A DNA stretch of 39,376 bases from Verrucomicrobiia bacterium (GTDB taxonomy: Bacteria; Verrucomicrobiota; Verrucomicrobiia; JABWAM01): positions 1 to 39,376 of the forward strand of contig JADZFN010000006.1 of NCBI GenBank assembly GCA_020849895.1, written 5' to 3'. The position numbers and the translations under genes were made by a program. The notes beneath the pieces are model-generated. The model was given only the letters and a program-made list of their open reading frames with translations. It was not told the DNA's origin and made no database searches. Numbering within the stretch: the stretch's first letter is position 1; each line of letters opens with the position of its first letter. Positions 1 to 8,108 of this stretch are shown piece by piece.

Positions 1-1
1 C

Positions 2-133
2 CGATTCGGATTGCGGACCCGCGGGGGCATGAGCTACAGCCTTCGCCAGGCGAGGAAACGCGTGGAGGAGGATCGCGCCCTGCAAAGGAAGTGGAGAGCC
101 CTCCTCCATCATGAAACCCGGACTGACTCCTAG
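2..133 (+). CDS. Possible C-terminal end of an upstream gene (partial)
   Basis: This frame is open from the window edge to a TAG at 131-133 and encodes a strongly basic and acidic helical tail (RKRVEEDRALQRKW). It could be the 3' end of a gene that begins outside the window, or a short ORF starting at the ATG at 29. No family is recognised. The 72-bp gap to the DUF6361 gene contains a direct repeat of CTAGAAC at about 129-143. Confidence is low because the piece is short and an open frame is easily found by chance in GC-rich DNA. Confidence 0.3.
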   Translation, partial: RFGLRTRGGMSYSLRQARKRVEEDRALQRKWRALLHHETRTDS

Positions 134-170
134 AACCTAGAACTGGAGGCCAACCGCGCGGCCTAATCGC

Positions 171-209
171 ATGAGACACCGTTTCCGCAGCCCCACAGCC
201 GCGCCATGA
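171..209 (+). other. Possible 12-codon leader ORF overlapping the DUF6361 start
   Basis: A short frame (MRHRFRSPTAAP) begins at ATG 171, with a GGAGG at 154-158 upstream. Its TGA at 207-209 overlaps the ATG of the DUF6361 gene at 206 (ATGA). The DUF6361 gene has no clear Shine-Dalgarno of its own, so translational coupling from this leader is possible. This is inference from spacing only, and chance is a real alternative. Confidence 0.22.
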
Positions 210-1432
210 CTTCGTCCTTCACCTGGATGGACTACTCCGAGCAGCAGAAACGGCAGATGCTCGACGTGGTCGATCTCTTCAAAGAGCAGGATACCCGGGA
301 CGAACTCGGGGTGGGTGTGATCCGAGACGCATTCTCCGACCTGCTCTTCCCCGGCACCGGCACGATGCAGACACGCGCGCGATACTTCCTCTTCATCCCC
401 TGGATCTATGCCGACCTTGAGCAGCGGGAAGTTTGCTCTGCGGAGGCCGCAGGCCGCGCGCGTCGCGTGGAGGTGGCGTTGATCGACAGCCTCGCCAAGG
501 CGCACCCGGGACGCGGCGAAGGCGTAATCGGAGTGAGCGCGCGGGAGGATCTGCAGCGGCTTCCCAGCAACATCTACTGGCTAGGGCTGGAAACATGGGG
601 CATTCGACGCTTCCGCGGCTCGCAGGACCGCTATCACCGTAGCTTGGACCGCTACTATCTGGCACGGCCATGGTCTCGTTCGGCCGAGGAAACTGAGGCG
701 GCTGAGGATCCGCCCTCCAATTGGCACGGGGGAGTTCCCGAACCGTCATCGAATTTCCCAGACAAGGTATCGTTCAATCTCACCGTGGCGGAGGCTCGCT
801 ACCTGCGCGAACGGATTATGGCGCGCGTACCGCACAGCCTCCTCGCGTTTCTTGTCGACAAAGGCCGCCCGGGAGACGAGGCAGCCTTCCCTTGGGAACA
901 CCCTCTCGTCGGCGACTTTCCTAGCGAGACACGGACGCAACTCGTCCATGGACGCAACTTCTCGGAGGTGCTTCACGGCGCGGCGCTGCTGTACAACTTG
1001 ATGCTGGCCGAAAGCGCCAAGCGGGAGGAACTCGTGTCACAGTACAGGACTTCGCTGAAGAGGTGGCTGGACAACCTGCGAGCTCGCCGTCGGGAACTGC
1101 TCGGCTGGGACCATCGGCAATTCTGGCGGATCGTGCTCCGAGACGCGCACGCGAGGGTGGCCCATCCTACGCGGGCTTTCATTGAGCAGTGGCTGGAGTT
1201 GGCACTCGATCGTTCCTCCCTCCTCAGGATTGGATCCAACAACCGGGCGCGCCGTCTGATCCGTCTGCGCGAGAAATCCCTGAAAGGAACGCTGGCAAGA
1301 CTCGAGAACCGCAGAGCGCTCGAGTTGTGGAACGGCGAAGCCGGAACTGCGCAGATGGACTTTCGGTGGTCACCGACCAACAGGATCGTGGAAGACATCC
1401 TGGCAGGACTCAGGGGGGACCGCCATGCTTGA
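206..1432 (+). CDS. DUF6361 family protein, first gene of candidate defence operon
   Basis: A 408-residue soluble protein with no signal peptide or membrane segment. The N-terminus (FTWMDYSEQQKRQMLDVVDL, then QDTRDELGVG, DAFSDLLFPGTGTMQTRARY and FIPWIYADLE) matches what I know as DUF6361, a family without a known biochemical role. The middle (about residues 110-160) is rich in aromatic and arginine residues (LPSNIYWLGLETWGIRRF). The C-terminal third is basic and helical (RRRELLGWDHRQFWR), which would suit nucleic-acid or partner contact. The ATG at 206 is the first start in frame, after an in-frame TAA at 164-166. The 3' end overlaps the next gene by 8 bp, so the two are probably translated together. 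The membership call rests on memory of the family, and the defence role is inferred from its neighbours. Confidence 0.8.
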   Translation: MTSSFTWMDYSEQQKRQMLDVVDLFKEQDTRDELGVGVIRDAFSDLLFPGTGTMQTRARYFLFIPWIYADLEQREVCSAEAAGRARRVEVALIDSLAKAHPGRGEGVIGVSAREDLQRLPSNIYWLGLETWGIRRFRGSQDRYHRSLDRYYLARPWSRSAEETEAAEDPPSNWHGGVPEPSSNFPDKVSFNLTVAEARYLRERIMARVPHSLLAFLVDKGRPGDEAAFPWEHPLVGDFPSETRTQLVHGRNFSEVLHGAALLYNLMLAESAKREELVSQYRTSLKRWLDNLRARRRELLGWDHRQFWRIVLRDAHARVAHPTRAFIEQWLELALDRSSLLRIGSNNRARRLIRLREKSLKGTLARLENRRALELWNGEAGTAQMDFRWSPTNRIVEDILAGLRGDRHA

Positions 1433-3272
1433 GCCGCAGGATCGCCGTCAGCTTCTGGAATCGCTGCGACCGCCCTCGGGCTACTCCTTGGGTTTTGCCG
1501 TCGGCACCACCTACTCCCTTGATCTTCTGGCATTGCTGACGACGCCGCTGGCTTTCACCTTTTTCGACTGGGAGGATGAAAGCGGTCGCCCCTCGTCGGA
1601 CCCCAAGGCCTTGCTAGCCGCCACGAAGCGAAGCGCCGACAGGATCAGCATCTTCTGTCAGGCCGGCCAGATCCTCGTTCCCCCGAAACACCAAGTTCTC
1701 TACGGCCTCCTTGAAGACCGCGTTTTCGAGGTGACTCCCAAACACGGACGGGGAGTCTTCCACCCCAAGGTGTGGGTGCTGCGCTACACGGCCCCCGGCT
1801 GGCCGGTCATCTACCGCCTTCTGTGCATGAGCCGGAATCTCACGTTCGACCGATCCTGGGATTCGATGCTTGTTCTCGACGGCGTACTGGAAGATCGCAC
1901 GCGGGTCTTTGCCAGAAACCGCCCCCTGAGCGACTTCGTCGCCGCCTTGCCGCGTCTCGCGCTGCGTCCCGTTCCCGGCCGCGTTCAGGAGGGGATCAAC
2001 CGCTTCAAACGGGAACTGCTGAAGGTCAGATTCGAGTTGCCGACCGGGTTCAATGACGTGCGCTTTTGGCCCTTGGGCATCGACGGAGCGAGACAATGGC
2101 CGTTTACAGGCCGCATCGACCGCATGCTCGTCATATCGCCCTACGCGTCGGCCGACTGTCTCAACGAGACCAACAAGACCGGCCACAGCAATGTTCTGGT
2201 ATCCCGCTTGGAGACACTCGATGCCCTTCCTCGGAAGTGCCTCGACGCCTTCGGGAGGATCTACTGCCTCACTTCCAGCGCCGATCCGGAGGAGGGGGCC
2301 GAGGAATCGGATGACGCGGACAGACTTCCGCTGGCCGGACTGCATGCCAAGGTCTACGTGGCCGACGGAGGTCGGTACGCCAGCATATGGACCGGATCGG
2401 CAAACGCCACCAATGCCGCCTTCCATGGCAATGTCGAGTTCCTCGCGGAACTCGTGGGAACGAAGAAACGCTGCGGAGTCGCCGCGGTTCTCCGCCGGGA
2501 AAAGGGACGACCCAACCTTGTTGACCTCCTTGAGAGTTTCGAACCGTCGGAGACACCACGGAAGGAAGACGAGGAGCAGCGGTGCCTCAAGAAACTCAAG
2601 AAACTCCTGCTCACCGCGCGGACGGCGATCGTGCAGAGCAATCCAACAGCACAGGTGGCCGCAATCGGCGCAGATGGGTTCGCGGTCACTCTCCGGAGGA
2701 TGTCCCCAAGACCCCTCCTCCTCCCACGCGGAGTCTCCGTGAAGTGCCGCCCCATCTCGTTGCCGACCGCCTCGTCGAAACCCGTTCCCGAAAAGGCGCG
2801 GACCATCGCGCGCTTTGCGCCGATGTCGATGCTCGCACTCACGGGCTTCTTTGCGTTCGAGATGACAGCGAAATCCGGGGTCAGGCGCCTCCACCAACGC
2901 TTCGTTCTCAACACCCCCATGGAGAACTGCCCGGAAACGCGAAAGCAAGAGATCCTCAACGCCCTGCTCCAGAACCAGGATGAGGCACTGAGGTTCTTGA
3001 TGATGATGCTGATCGGGGACGATGACTCTGACGGACGGAACGTGGTCCCCTCAAGCGGCGACTCTTCCAATGATGCACGCAGAGGCACGACAGGTGGTTC
3101 CCTCTTCGAAGCGCTGATGAGGGCACTGGATCGGGAGCCCGAAAAGATCGATCACGCGGCCATGATCATCGAAGACCTGAACGCCACTCCGAATGGGAGG
3201 CGCCTCCTGCCGGAGGGTTTTCACACGATTTGGGAACCCATTCGGAAGCTCCGAGGCGTTTCGCAACCATGA
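1425..3272 (+). CDS. Phospholipase D-like (HKD) protein, candidate nuclease of defence operon
   Basis: A 615-residue protein with two PLD-type half-sites. The second is complete: H307-A-K309 followed by D314 (LHAKVYVADGG), then the family's GSAN box at 324-327. The first is degenerate: FHPKVWVLRY keeps H113 and K115 but has Arg120 where the Asp of HxKx4D would be, followed by CMSRNLTFDRSWD at 134-146. Bacterial PLD proteins in defence loci usually act as nucleases through a phosphohistidine intermediate, so DNA or RNA cleavage is the likely activity. No signal peptide is seen. The roughly 280 residues after the second motif are not recognised and include an acidic stretch near residue 530 (GDDDSDGR). 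The gene overlaps DUF6361 by 8 bp and the helicase by 4 bp. Nuclease activity is inferred. Confidence 0.82.
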   Translation: MLEPQDRRQLLESLRPPSGYSLGFAVGTTYSLDLLALLTTPLAFTFFDWEDESGRPSSDPKALLAATKRSADRISIFCQAGQILVPPKHQVLYGLLEDRVFEVTPKHGRGVFHPKVWVLRYTAPGWPVIYRLLCMSRNLTFDRSWDSMLVLDGVLEDRTRVFARNRPLSDFVAALPRLALRPVPGRVQEGINRFKRELLKVRFELPTGFNDVRFWPLGIDGARQWPFTGRIDRMLVISPYASADCLNETNKTGHSNVLVSRLETLDALPRKCLDAFGRIYCLTSSADPEEGAEESDDADRLPLAGLHAKVYVADGGRYASIWTGSANATNAAFHGNVEFLAELVGTKKRCGVAAVLRREKGRPNLVDLLESFEPSETPRKEDEEQRCLKKLKKLLLTARTAIVQSNPTAQVAAIGADGFAVTLRRMSPRPLLLPRGVSVKCRPISLPTASSKPVPEKARTIARFAPMSMLALTGFFAFEMTAKSGVRRLHQRFVLNTPMENCPETRKQEILNALLQNQDEALRFLMMMLIGDDDSDGRNVVPSSGDSSNDARRGTTGGSLFEALMRALDREPEKIDHAAMIIEDLNATPNGRRLLPEGFHTIWEPIRKLRGVSQP

Positions 3273-6200
3273 TTCGGCGCACCAGACCACCCGATGTCGG
3301 GTCCGTGCTCCGCGGCCTGAAGGATTTCCAGCGTGATACCGTCGACTACGTCTTCCGCCGGCTCTTCTTGGATGCGAACGGAACGAGGCGGTTTCTGATC
3401 GCGGACGAAGTGGGCCTGGGCAAGACCCTCGTGGCAAAGGGGGTCGTTGCGAGGGCCATCGCGCACCTGTGGAGCAAGGTCCGGCGAATCGACGTCATCT
3501 ACATCTGCTCCAACTCGAGCATCGCCCGTCAGAACATCAACCGCCTCAACGTCACCGGCCAGGAACAGTTTGAGATCGCGTCTCGGATCACACTGCTTCC
3601 GGTGACGATCCGCGACCTCAAGAAACGGAGGTTGAATTTCATCTCCTTCACCCCCGGCACCTCATTTGACCTGCGGTCTTCCCTCGGCACAGCCGAGGAA
3701 CGTGCGCTTCTGTACTGGCTTCTCGACCAGGCTTGGGGCTTGCACGGCACCGGCCCCCTCAACGTCCTGCAGGGCAACGCCGACAAGAACAGCTTCCGCG
3801 CCAGGGTGAGTGCCTTCCGCGATGACTACGAGATCGATGAGTCTCTTGCCAGGGAGTTTTCAAAATCTCTGAAGCTCCACATCGCCGCGGACCACGACAA
3901 GGACCGCCCAGACATCAAACACCGATTCTGCCAGCTCTGCCGCAGGTTTCGGCGCACCCGAAAGAACATCCCCTTCGAAGATTCGCACGACCGCAAGCTC
4001 CTGGTCGGTGAACTCAGGAGCCTGCTAGCCACCACATGTCTGAGCGCTCTGCAACCCGACCTCATCATCCTGGACGAGTTCCAACGATTCCGTCATTTGC
4101 TCGACGGTACGGACAGGGCCAGCGACCTCGCCCGCGGGTTCTTCGAGCATCCGGAAGTGCGGATTCTCCTCCTTTCTGCCACTCCGTACAAGATGCTCAC
4201 CCTTCAGCGAGACCACGACCAAGGAGACAACCACCACCGAGACTTCCTGCAAACGATCAGCTTCCTCCAACAGAGCAGGACCGAGAGCGCAAAGCTCGAG
4301 ACCTTGCTCGCGGAATACGGAACCGAGATCTACCGAGTCAAACGCGACGGTCCCTCAAGACTTCGGGGTCTTGCAAACCGCGTTAAAGGCGTCCTGCGGC
4401 AGGTGATCGTCCGAACGGAACGCCTGGGGGCGTCGGAGGACCGCAACGGCATGCTGGCGCTTGTCCCGAGCGACCACCTGTCGCTCGAACCCAGGGAGGC
4501 GGCCGCCTATCTCAGCCTCCAAGGATTGGCGCGCGCCATGCACCAAGGGGACACGATCGAGTACTGGAAATCGGCCCCGTATCTGCTGAACTTCATGGAC
4601 GACTACGAACTGAAGGTGGCGTTCCGCGAGGCGCTGGGCACAAGGATCGAACGAACCCTGCGAAAGATCCTCAAGGAGTCCGAGGGCGTGATCCTGTCGG
4701 CCGAAGACGTGGCGGCCTACCGTCGAATCGACCCAAACAACGCCCGGCTGAGATCGATGGTGCGCGATGTCATCGACAATGGATCGTGGAAAACCCTGTG
4801 GATCCCACCCTGTCTCCCATACCATGAACTGACCGGCCCCTTCGCCGAACCCGCGTTGAAGGGATTCACGAAGAGGCTCGTCTTCTCGGCTTGGCGCGTC
4901 GTCCCGCGGGTCGTCTCGGCTCTGCTGAGTTACGAAGTCGAGCGGAGAGCATTCACGGCTTTTGAGAAGCGCCCCCGAAACGAGCCGAAATCGCAGGAAA
5001 GACGGCGCCGCCCACTGCTGCGATTCTCCTACAACAAGAACCGTCTCACCGGAATGCCCGTGCTGGGTCTGATTTACCCCAGTCCCACCCTGGCCATGGA
5101 ATTCGATCCGTTCGCAACCTTGGTCCACCATGGCGTTGGGGGCGAGACCCGACCGATCTCATCGCTGATCGACGAGATGCGGAGAAAAATCGACCGCAAG
5201 CTGAAGACAATCGGCGCGTACCGCATCCAGACCGGCCCGACGGACGAAACCTGGTACTGGGCCGCCCCGATGCTCCTCGACCTCCGTGAGGACAAGGCGA
5301 TGACCCAACGCTGGTTCGACCAGCCCGGACTCGCCCAGACATGGGCCGGCTCGGAGGATGATGATGACGGCACGGGGCACAGGACGCACTGGGAGAACCA
5401 TGTGGACGCGGCGAAGCGATTCTTGGAGGCGAGGCCTCCCAAGCTCGGGCGTCCCCCAAAGGATCTCTCCCTGGTCCTCGCGCAAATGGCCCTGGCCGCG
5501 CCGTCGACGGTGGCTTTGCGTTCGATGAGCAGGGTCTGCGGAGGATGGCTCAAGACCAAGAGCGGGCCTTCCCGCCTCGCCCTCCGCACCGCCGCCGCTC
5601 AGATCGGCTGGGCGTTTCTCCGGCTGTTCAACACCCCCACGGCGACCGCCCTGATCCGAAGCATGAACGGGACCGAGCCCTACTGGCAGCGAGCGTTGGA
5701 ATACTGTGTCAGCGGTTGCCTGCAGGCCACCATGGATGAGTACGCCCATCTCCTGCTTGAATCCCTGGGAGTCGCAGGCAAGAAGCCTGCAGAGGTCGCT
5801 GCGGAGGTTTCTCGGGCCGTGTGCGATGCAATCAGCCTGAGGTCCTCGACCCTAGGAGCCGACTACATCGATGTCCGAGGACGGAAGATCAGGACCGACG
5901 AGGACGGCCCGGGCTTTCGCTGCCATTTCGCCGTCCGCTTTGGGGACGAGAAGTCGGAGGAGGAAAGGAACCTCGTGCGCGCGGGCCGAGTGAGGGAAGC
6001 GTTCAACTCTCCGTTCTGGCCCTTTGTCCTCGCGACCACGTCCGTGGGTCAAGAGGGGCTCGACTTCCATCCCTACTGCCATGCCGTTGTGCACTGGAAC
6101 CTACCGCCGAATCCCGTGGACCTCGAGCAACGCGAAGGACGGGTTCACCGCTACAAGGGGCACGCAGTTCGAAAAAACTTGGCGGCAAAGTATGGAGGCT

Positions 6201-6535
6201 CAGCGCCGAGCAACCCGACAACCGACCCTTGGGAGCAGATGTTCCGCGCGGGCGTGGAAGGGCGGCAGAAAACGGAATCCGATCTTGTCCCCTTCTGGAT
6301 ACTCGACATTCCTGGAGGGGCGAAGATCGAACGGCATGTGCCGGCCTTCCCCTTGAGCAGGGATCTGGACAAGCTGGAACGCCTTCGACGCTCGCTGGCG
6401 GTGTATCGCATGGTGTTCGGCCAGACCCGACAGGAGGACCTCCTTGCGTTTCTTCTGGACCATTTCAACGAAGGTGAACCCGCGCGTCTGGTTGATAAAC
6501 TGCAGATCGACCTGAGCCCGCCTCCGGCGCCGTAG
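3269..6535 (+). CDS. SF2 (Snf2/RapA-like) DEFQ-box helicase of candidate defence operon
   Basis: A 1088-residue ATP-driven DNA translocase or helicase. Motif I is ADEVGLGKT (Lys near residue 52), motif II is LIILDEFQRF (Asp near 269, DEFQ instead of DEAH), and motif III is LLLSATPYKM near 300. Motif V is TSVGQEGLDFHPY, and motif VI is QREGRVHRYKG near 954-964. The second RecA lobe therefore begins late, and about 500 residues separate the lobes. That insert is not recognised and contains helical, Arg-rich segments. I chose the start at 3269 because ATGA couples it to the PLD stop at 3270-3272; the upstream ATG at 3230 would lie inside the PLD gene. No methyltransferase or restriction endonuclease domain is seen. 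Family assignment is firm at superfamily level; the antiviral role is inferred from operon partners and the mobile-DNA setting. Confidence 0.88.
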   Translation: MIRRTRPPDVGSVLRGLKDFQRDTVDYVFRRLFLDANGTRRFLIADEVGLGKTLVAKGVVARAIAHLWSKVRRIDVIYICSNSSIARQNINRLNVTGQEQFEIASRITLLPVTIRDLKKRRLNFISFTPGTSFDLRSSLGTAEERALLYWLLDQAWGLHGTGPLNVLQGNADKNSFRARVSAFRDDYEIDESLAREFSKSLKLHIAADHDKDRPDIKHRFCQLCRRFRRTRKNIPFEDSHDRKLLVGELRSLLATTCLSALQPDLIILDEFQRFRHLLDGTDRASDLARGFFEHPEVRILLLSATPYKMLTLQRDHDQGDNHHRDFLQTISFLQQSRTESAKLETLLAEYGTEIYRVKRDGPSRLRGLANRVKGVLRQVIVRTERLGASEDRNGMLALVPSDHLSLEPREAAAYLSLQGLARAMHQGDTIEYWKSAPYLLNFMDDYELKVAFREALGTRIERTLRKILKESEGVILSAEDVAAYRRIDPNNARLRSMVRDVIDNGSWKTLWIPPCLPYHELTGPFAEPALKGFTKRLVFSAWRVVPRVVSALLSYEVERRAFTAFEKRPRNEPKSQERRRRPLLRFSYNKNRLTGMPVLGLIYPSPTLAMEFDPFATLVHHGVGGETRPISSLIDEMRRKIDRKLKTIGAYRIQTGPTDETWYWAAPMLLDLREDKAMTQRWFDQPGLAQTWAGSEDDDDGTGHRTHWENHVDAAKRFLEARPPKLGRPPKDLSLVLAQMALAAPSTVALRSMSRVCGGWLKTKSGPSRLALRTAAAQIGWAFLRLFNTPTATALIRSMNGTEPYWQRALEYCVSGCLQATMDEYAHLLLESLGVAGKKPAEVAAEVSRAVCDAISLRSSTLGADYIDVRGRKIRTDEDGPGFRCHFAVRFGDEKSEEERNLVRAGRVREAFNSPFWPFVLATTSVGQEGLDFHPYCHAVVHWNLPPNPVDLEQREGRVHRYKGHAVRKNLAAKYGGSAPSNPTTDPWEQMFRAGVEGRQKTESDLVPFWILDIPGGAKIERHVPAFPLSRDLDKLERLRRSLAVYRMVFGQTRQEDLLAFLLDHFNEGEPARLVDKLQIDLSPPPAP

Positions 6536-6541
6536 GTCCCG

Positions 6542-6555
6542 GAACTCCGGAGTTC
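6542..6555. repeat. 14-bp perfect palindrome after the helicase stop
   Basis: GAACTCCGGAGTTC reads the same on both strands and lies 7 bp after the helicase TAG. No T-tract follows, so a classical intrinsic terminator is not supported. It could be a protein-binding site or part of a weak hairpin. From here to 6796 I see no convincing gene; one minus-strand frame ending at 6554 looks protein-like near its end (FVADFWGLMEEE) but is unrecognised. Confidence 0.4.
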
Positions 6556-6796
6556 ATTCCCCGTCTCTGGTTCGCGTTGTCCCCGGCCCCTTCCCGACCT
6601 TCAAGCTTTCCTTCTCCTCCTCCATCAACCCCCAGAAGTCCGCGACGAACGGGGCGTGACTCAACTTGACGCATCCTCCGGGAAGCCCGTAACCAGCCTC
6701 TCGGCCAGATCGAGTTGGGCAGTGGCCTCCTCCCGTAGGCCTCCCACCAATCCCGCGCATCCTAACGTTCGGCCTCGGTGAGATGGGTCCAGGTTT

Positions 6797-7201
6797 TCAA
6801 ATTGACGAGCCGCCGTTTGGAACAAGAGTCAAGCTTCCGCCTCTCCCCATACCTGCGATCACTCGACCTTGTGCAAGAAGGTCCTTCTTTACAGTCAGGT
6901 ACGTAGGCTCGTCCCATCCGAGAATTTTCCGCAGAGCGATGTTTCCCTTCGACCCTCCCTCCGCCCGCAGAGCCGCGATCAACGCTTCGCGTTCCTCATC
7001 CGACACCTGAATGGACATCGAAGGGGCAGCGGCTGCCGGCGTTTCCTCGCCGGTTGCGATTGGACGCGCGACATCTTCAGCAAGGGAAGCGGTAGGGCAT
7101 ACTCCTGCGGCTGCATCAAGCAGCACGGGTCTCGCCCCAAGGGCGGCATAATCCGCCGGATTGCACGTCAAAACGATGATCTGGAGCCCCTGGCCAGCCG
7201 C
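6797..7201 (-). pseudogene. C-terminal fragment of an ATPase-like protein with winged-helix-like tail
   Basis: A minus-strand open frame whose last 130 or so residues look like real protein. It begins with GQGLQIIVLTCNPADYAAL, resembling the final core strand of AAA/SMC-like ATPases, and runs through an Ala/Pro linker. It ends in SKGNIALRKILGWDEPTYLT and DLLAQGRVIAGMGRGGSL. That last pattern resembles the small winged-helix domain found at the C-terminus of some restriction-modification and ATPase proteins. The 5' part is missing: upstream of 7201 the frame enters a 24-bp tandem repeat and a transposase on the other strand. It looks like a gene truncated when that element inserted. The domain assignments are tentative. 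Confidence 0.5.
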
Positions 7202-7202
7202 A

Positions 7203-7260
7203 CAATAGGGGTCAATAGGGGTCAGTCCGGGTGTCACAATAGGGGTCAGTCCGGGTGTCA
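7203..7260. repeat. 24-bp direct repeat, 2.4 copies, ahead of a REP-type transposase
   Basis: Two identical 24-bp units (7213-7236 and 7237-7260) begin CAATAGGGGTCAG and end GGGTGTCA. A partial copy (CAATAGGGGT) starts at 7203. GGGGTCAG-type sequences are commonly seen just upstream of REP-associated tyrosine transposases, and the transposase remnant begins 29 bp downstream. There are no spacers, so this is not a CRISPR array. It marks the left boundary of the element that interrupts the ATPase fragment. Confidence 0.75.
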
Positions 7261-7288
7261 TGATTATGTTTGCACCGGGAGGTGGGGG

Positions 7289-7707
7289 ATGGCAGAAGAC
7301 GATGACATGGCGCGGGCACCACGGATTGAGTTTGCGGGGGCGGTTTATCATGTCATGAATCGCGGGGATCATCTGGAGCCGATCTTCCGCGACGAGGTGG
7401 ATCGCGGGGTATTCATGACGACCCTGGCGGAGACGGCGGTGTCGGCTGGCTGGACCATTCACAGTTTCGTGCTGATGAGAAACCGCGACCCTCTGTTGAT
7501 TGCGAGCCAACGGCCCACGTTGGTGAAGGGGATGCAGCACCTGAACTCGACGTGCACTCAGCGCGATCACGCGCGGCATAAAAAACGCGCGGGCGTCTTT
7601 TTCAGGGGCGGTACAAGGCGTTGTTGATGGACGCGGAAAAAGGAGGGTGTTTTCTGGCGGTCAGCGACGATCTCCACCTGAAAAGGTGGGTCCGCTCAGG
7701 AATCTCC
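7289..7707 (+). pseudogene. Frameshifted REP-associated tyrosine transposase (Y1_Tnp), inactive
   Basis: A remnant of an IS200/REP-type transposase of the HUH superfamily. The N-terminus is typical (RIEFAGAVYHVMNRGDHLEP, then GWTIHSFVLMRN), with a GGAGG Shine-Dalgarno at about 7279-7284 and possible starts at 7289 or 7307. After VLM the family normally has PNHYHLL, carrying the metal-binding HxH; here the codons read RNRDPLL, so both histidines are gone. A frameshift in a run of five T near 7600 separates GVF from QGRYKALLMDAEKG, which continues in another frame. The conserved HLNPVRAG region is altered to HLKRWVRSG. Either change alone should abolish transposition. The 3' end is lost at about 7707. 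Confidence 0.82.
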
Positions 7708-7736
7708 CGGATACTGGCCACCCGGGCGGGAGCGGC

Positions 7737-7937
7737 CCCGAGCGTGAGGAGGAAATCGAAGAGACGAGCGTTGACCACTTCTCGAATCTTGGTCTTGAGG
7801 CTGTGGCGATAGATTCGGCGGTTCTTCTTGACGATCGCGTAGCAGCGTCCAGTCTTGCTCCGGATGAACAAGCGTTCCGCAACTCGCGCATCCTCGGGTA
7901 TGGTCCTGGTGCGTCCACGGGTGGACCCCGGAAGTAA
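7737..7937 (-). pseudogene. N-terminal scrap of a tyrosine recombinase/integrase
   Basis: A minus-strand frame encodes RTIPEDARVAERLFIRSK, then TGRCYAIVKKNRRIYRHSLK and TKIREVVNARLFDFL. This resembles the N-terminal Arm/SAM-like region of phage-type integrases (a short beta-strand pattern followed by SLKT-x-A/V-x-x-RL). No catalytic R-H-R-H-Y part follows; the frame runs into the reverse complement of the transposase tail. It lies about 100 bp before tRNA-Val, the sort of place integrases occupy. The family call is from pattern only and moderately uncertain. Confidence 0.45.
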
Positions 7938-8033
7938 GCCAAAAACGTCGAATTGAGATACCCCTCGGTTTCATCGGACGATCAATTTCCAAGTGTGTCC
8001 CCACGGTTTTCAGAGGAAAACTCGCAGATTTTC

Positions 8034-8108
8034 GGGCGATTAGCTCAGCGGTAGAGCGTCCGCCTTACACGCGGAGAGTCGAAGGTTCGAATCCTTCATC
8101 GCCCACCA
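8034..8108 (+). tRNA. tRNA-Val (anticodon UAC), CCA encoded
   Basis: A complete cloverleaf can be folded. The acceptor GGGCGAT pairs with ATCGCCC, the D arm is AGCTC...GAGC, and the anticodon stem TCCGC/GCGGA encloses the loop CTTACAC (anticodon TAC). The T arm is GAAGG-TTCGAAT-CCTTC. The discriminator A and CCA (8106-8108) are encoded. A small hairpin GTTTTC-AGAG-GAAAAC lies at 8006-8021 just upstream. Integrase and recombinase remnants on both sides show this tRNA has served as an integration site. Confidence 0.96.

Noticed and set aside
1614-2948. 444-residue minus-strand frame within the PLD gene
   Set aside because: It shows no domain or family pattern and mirrors the plus-strand PLD gene, whose motifs are clear.
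3230-3268. Helicase start at ATG 3230
   Set aside because: It would place 39 bp inside the PLD gene. The ATGA at 3269 gives standard coupled translation, and the protein begins naturally at MIRRTRPPD.
7203-7260. 24-bp repeats as a CRISPR array
   Set aside because: The copies are back-to-back with no spacers, only 2.4 units exist, and no cas genes are near. They fit the upstream repeats of REP-type transposases.
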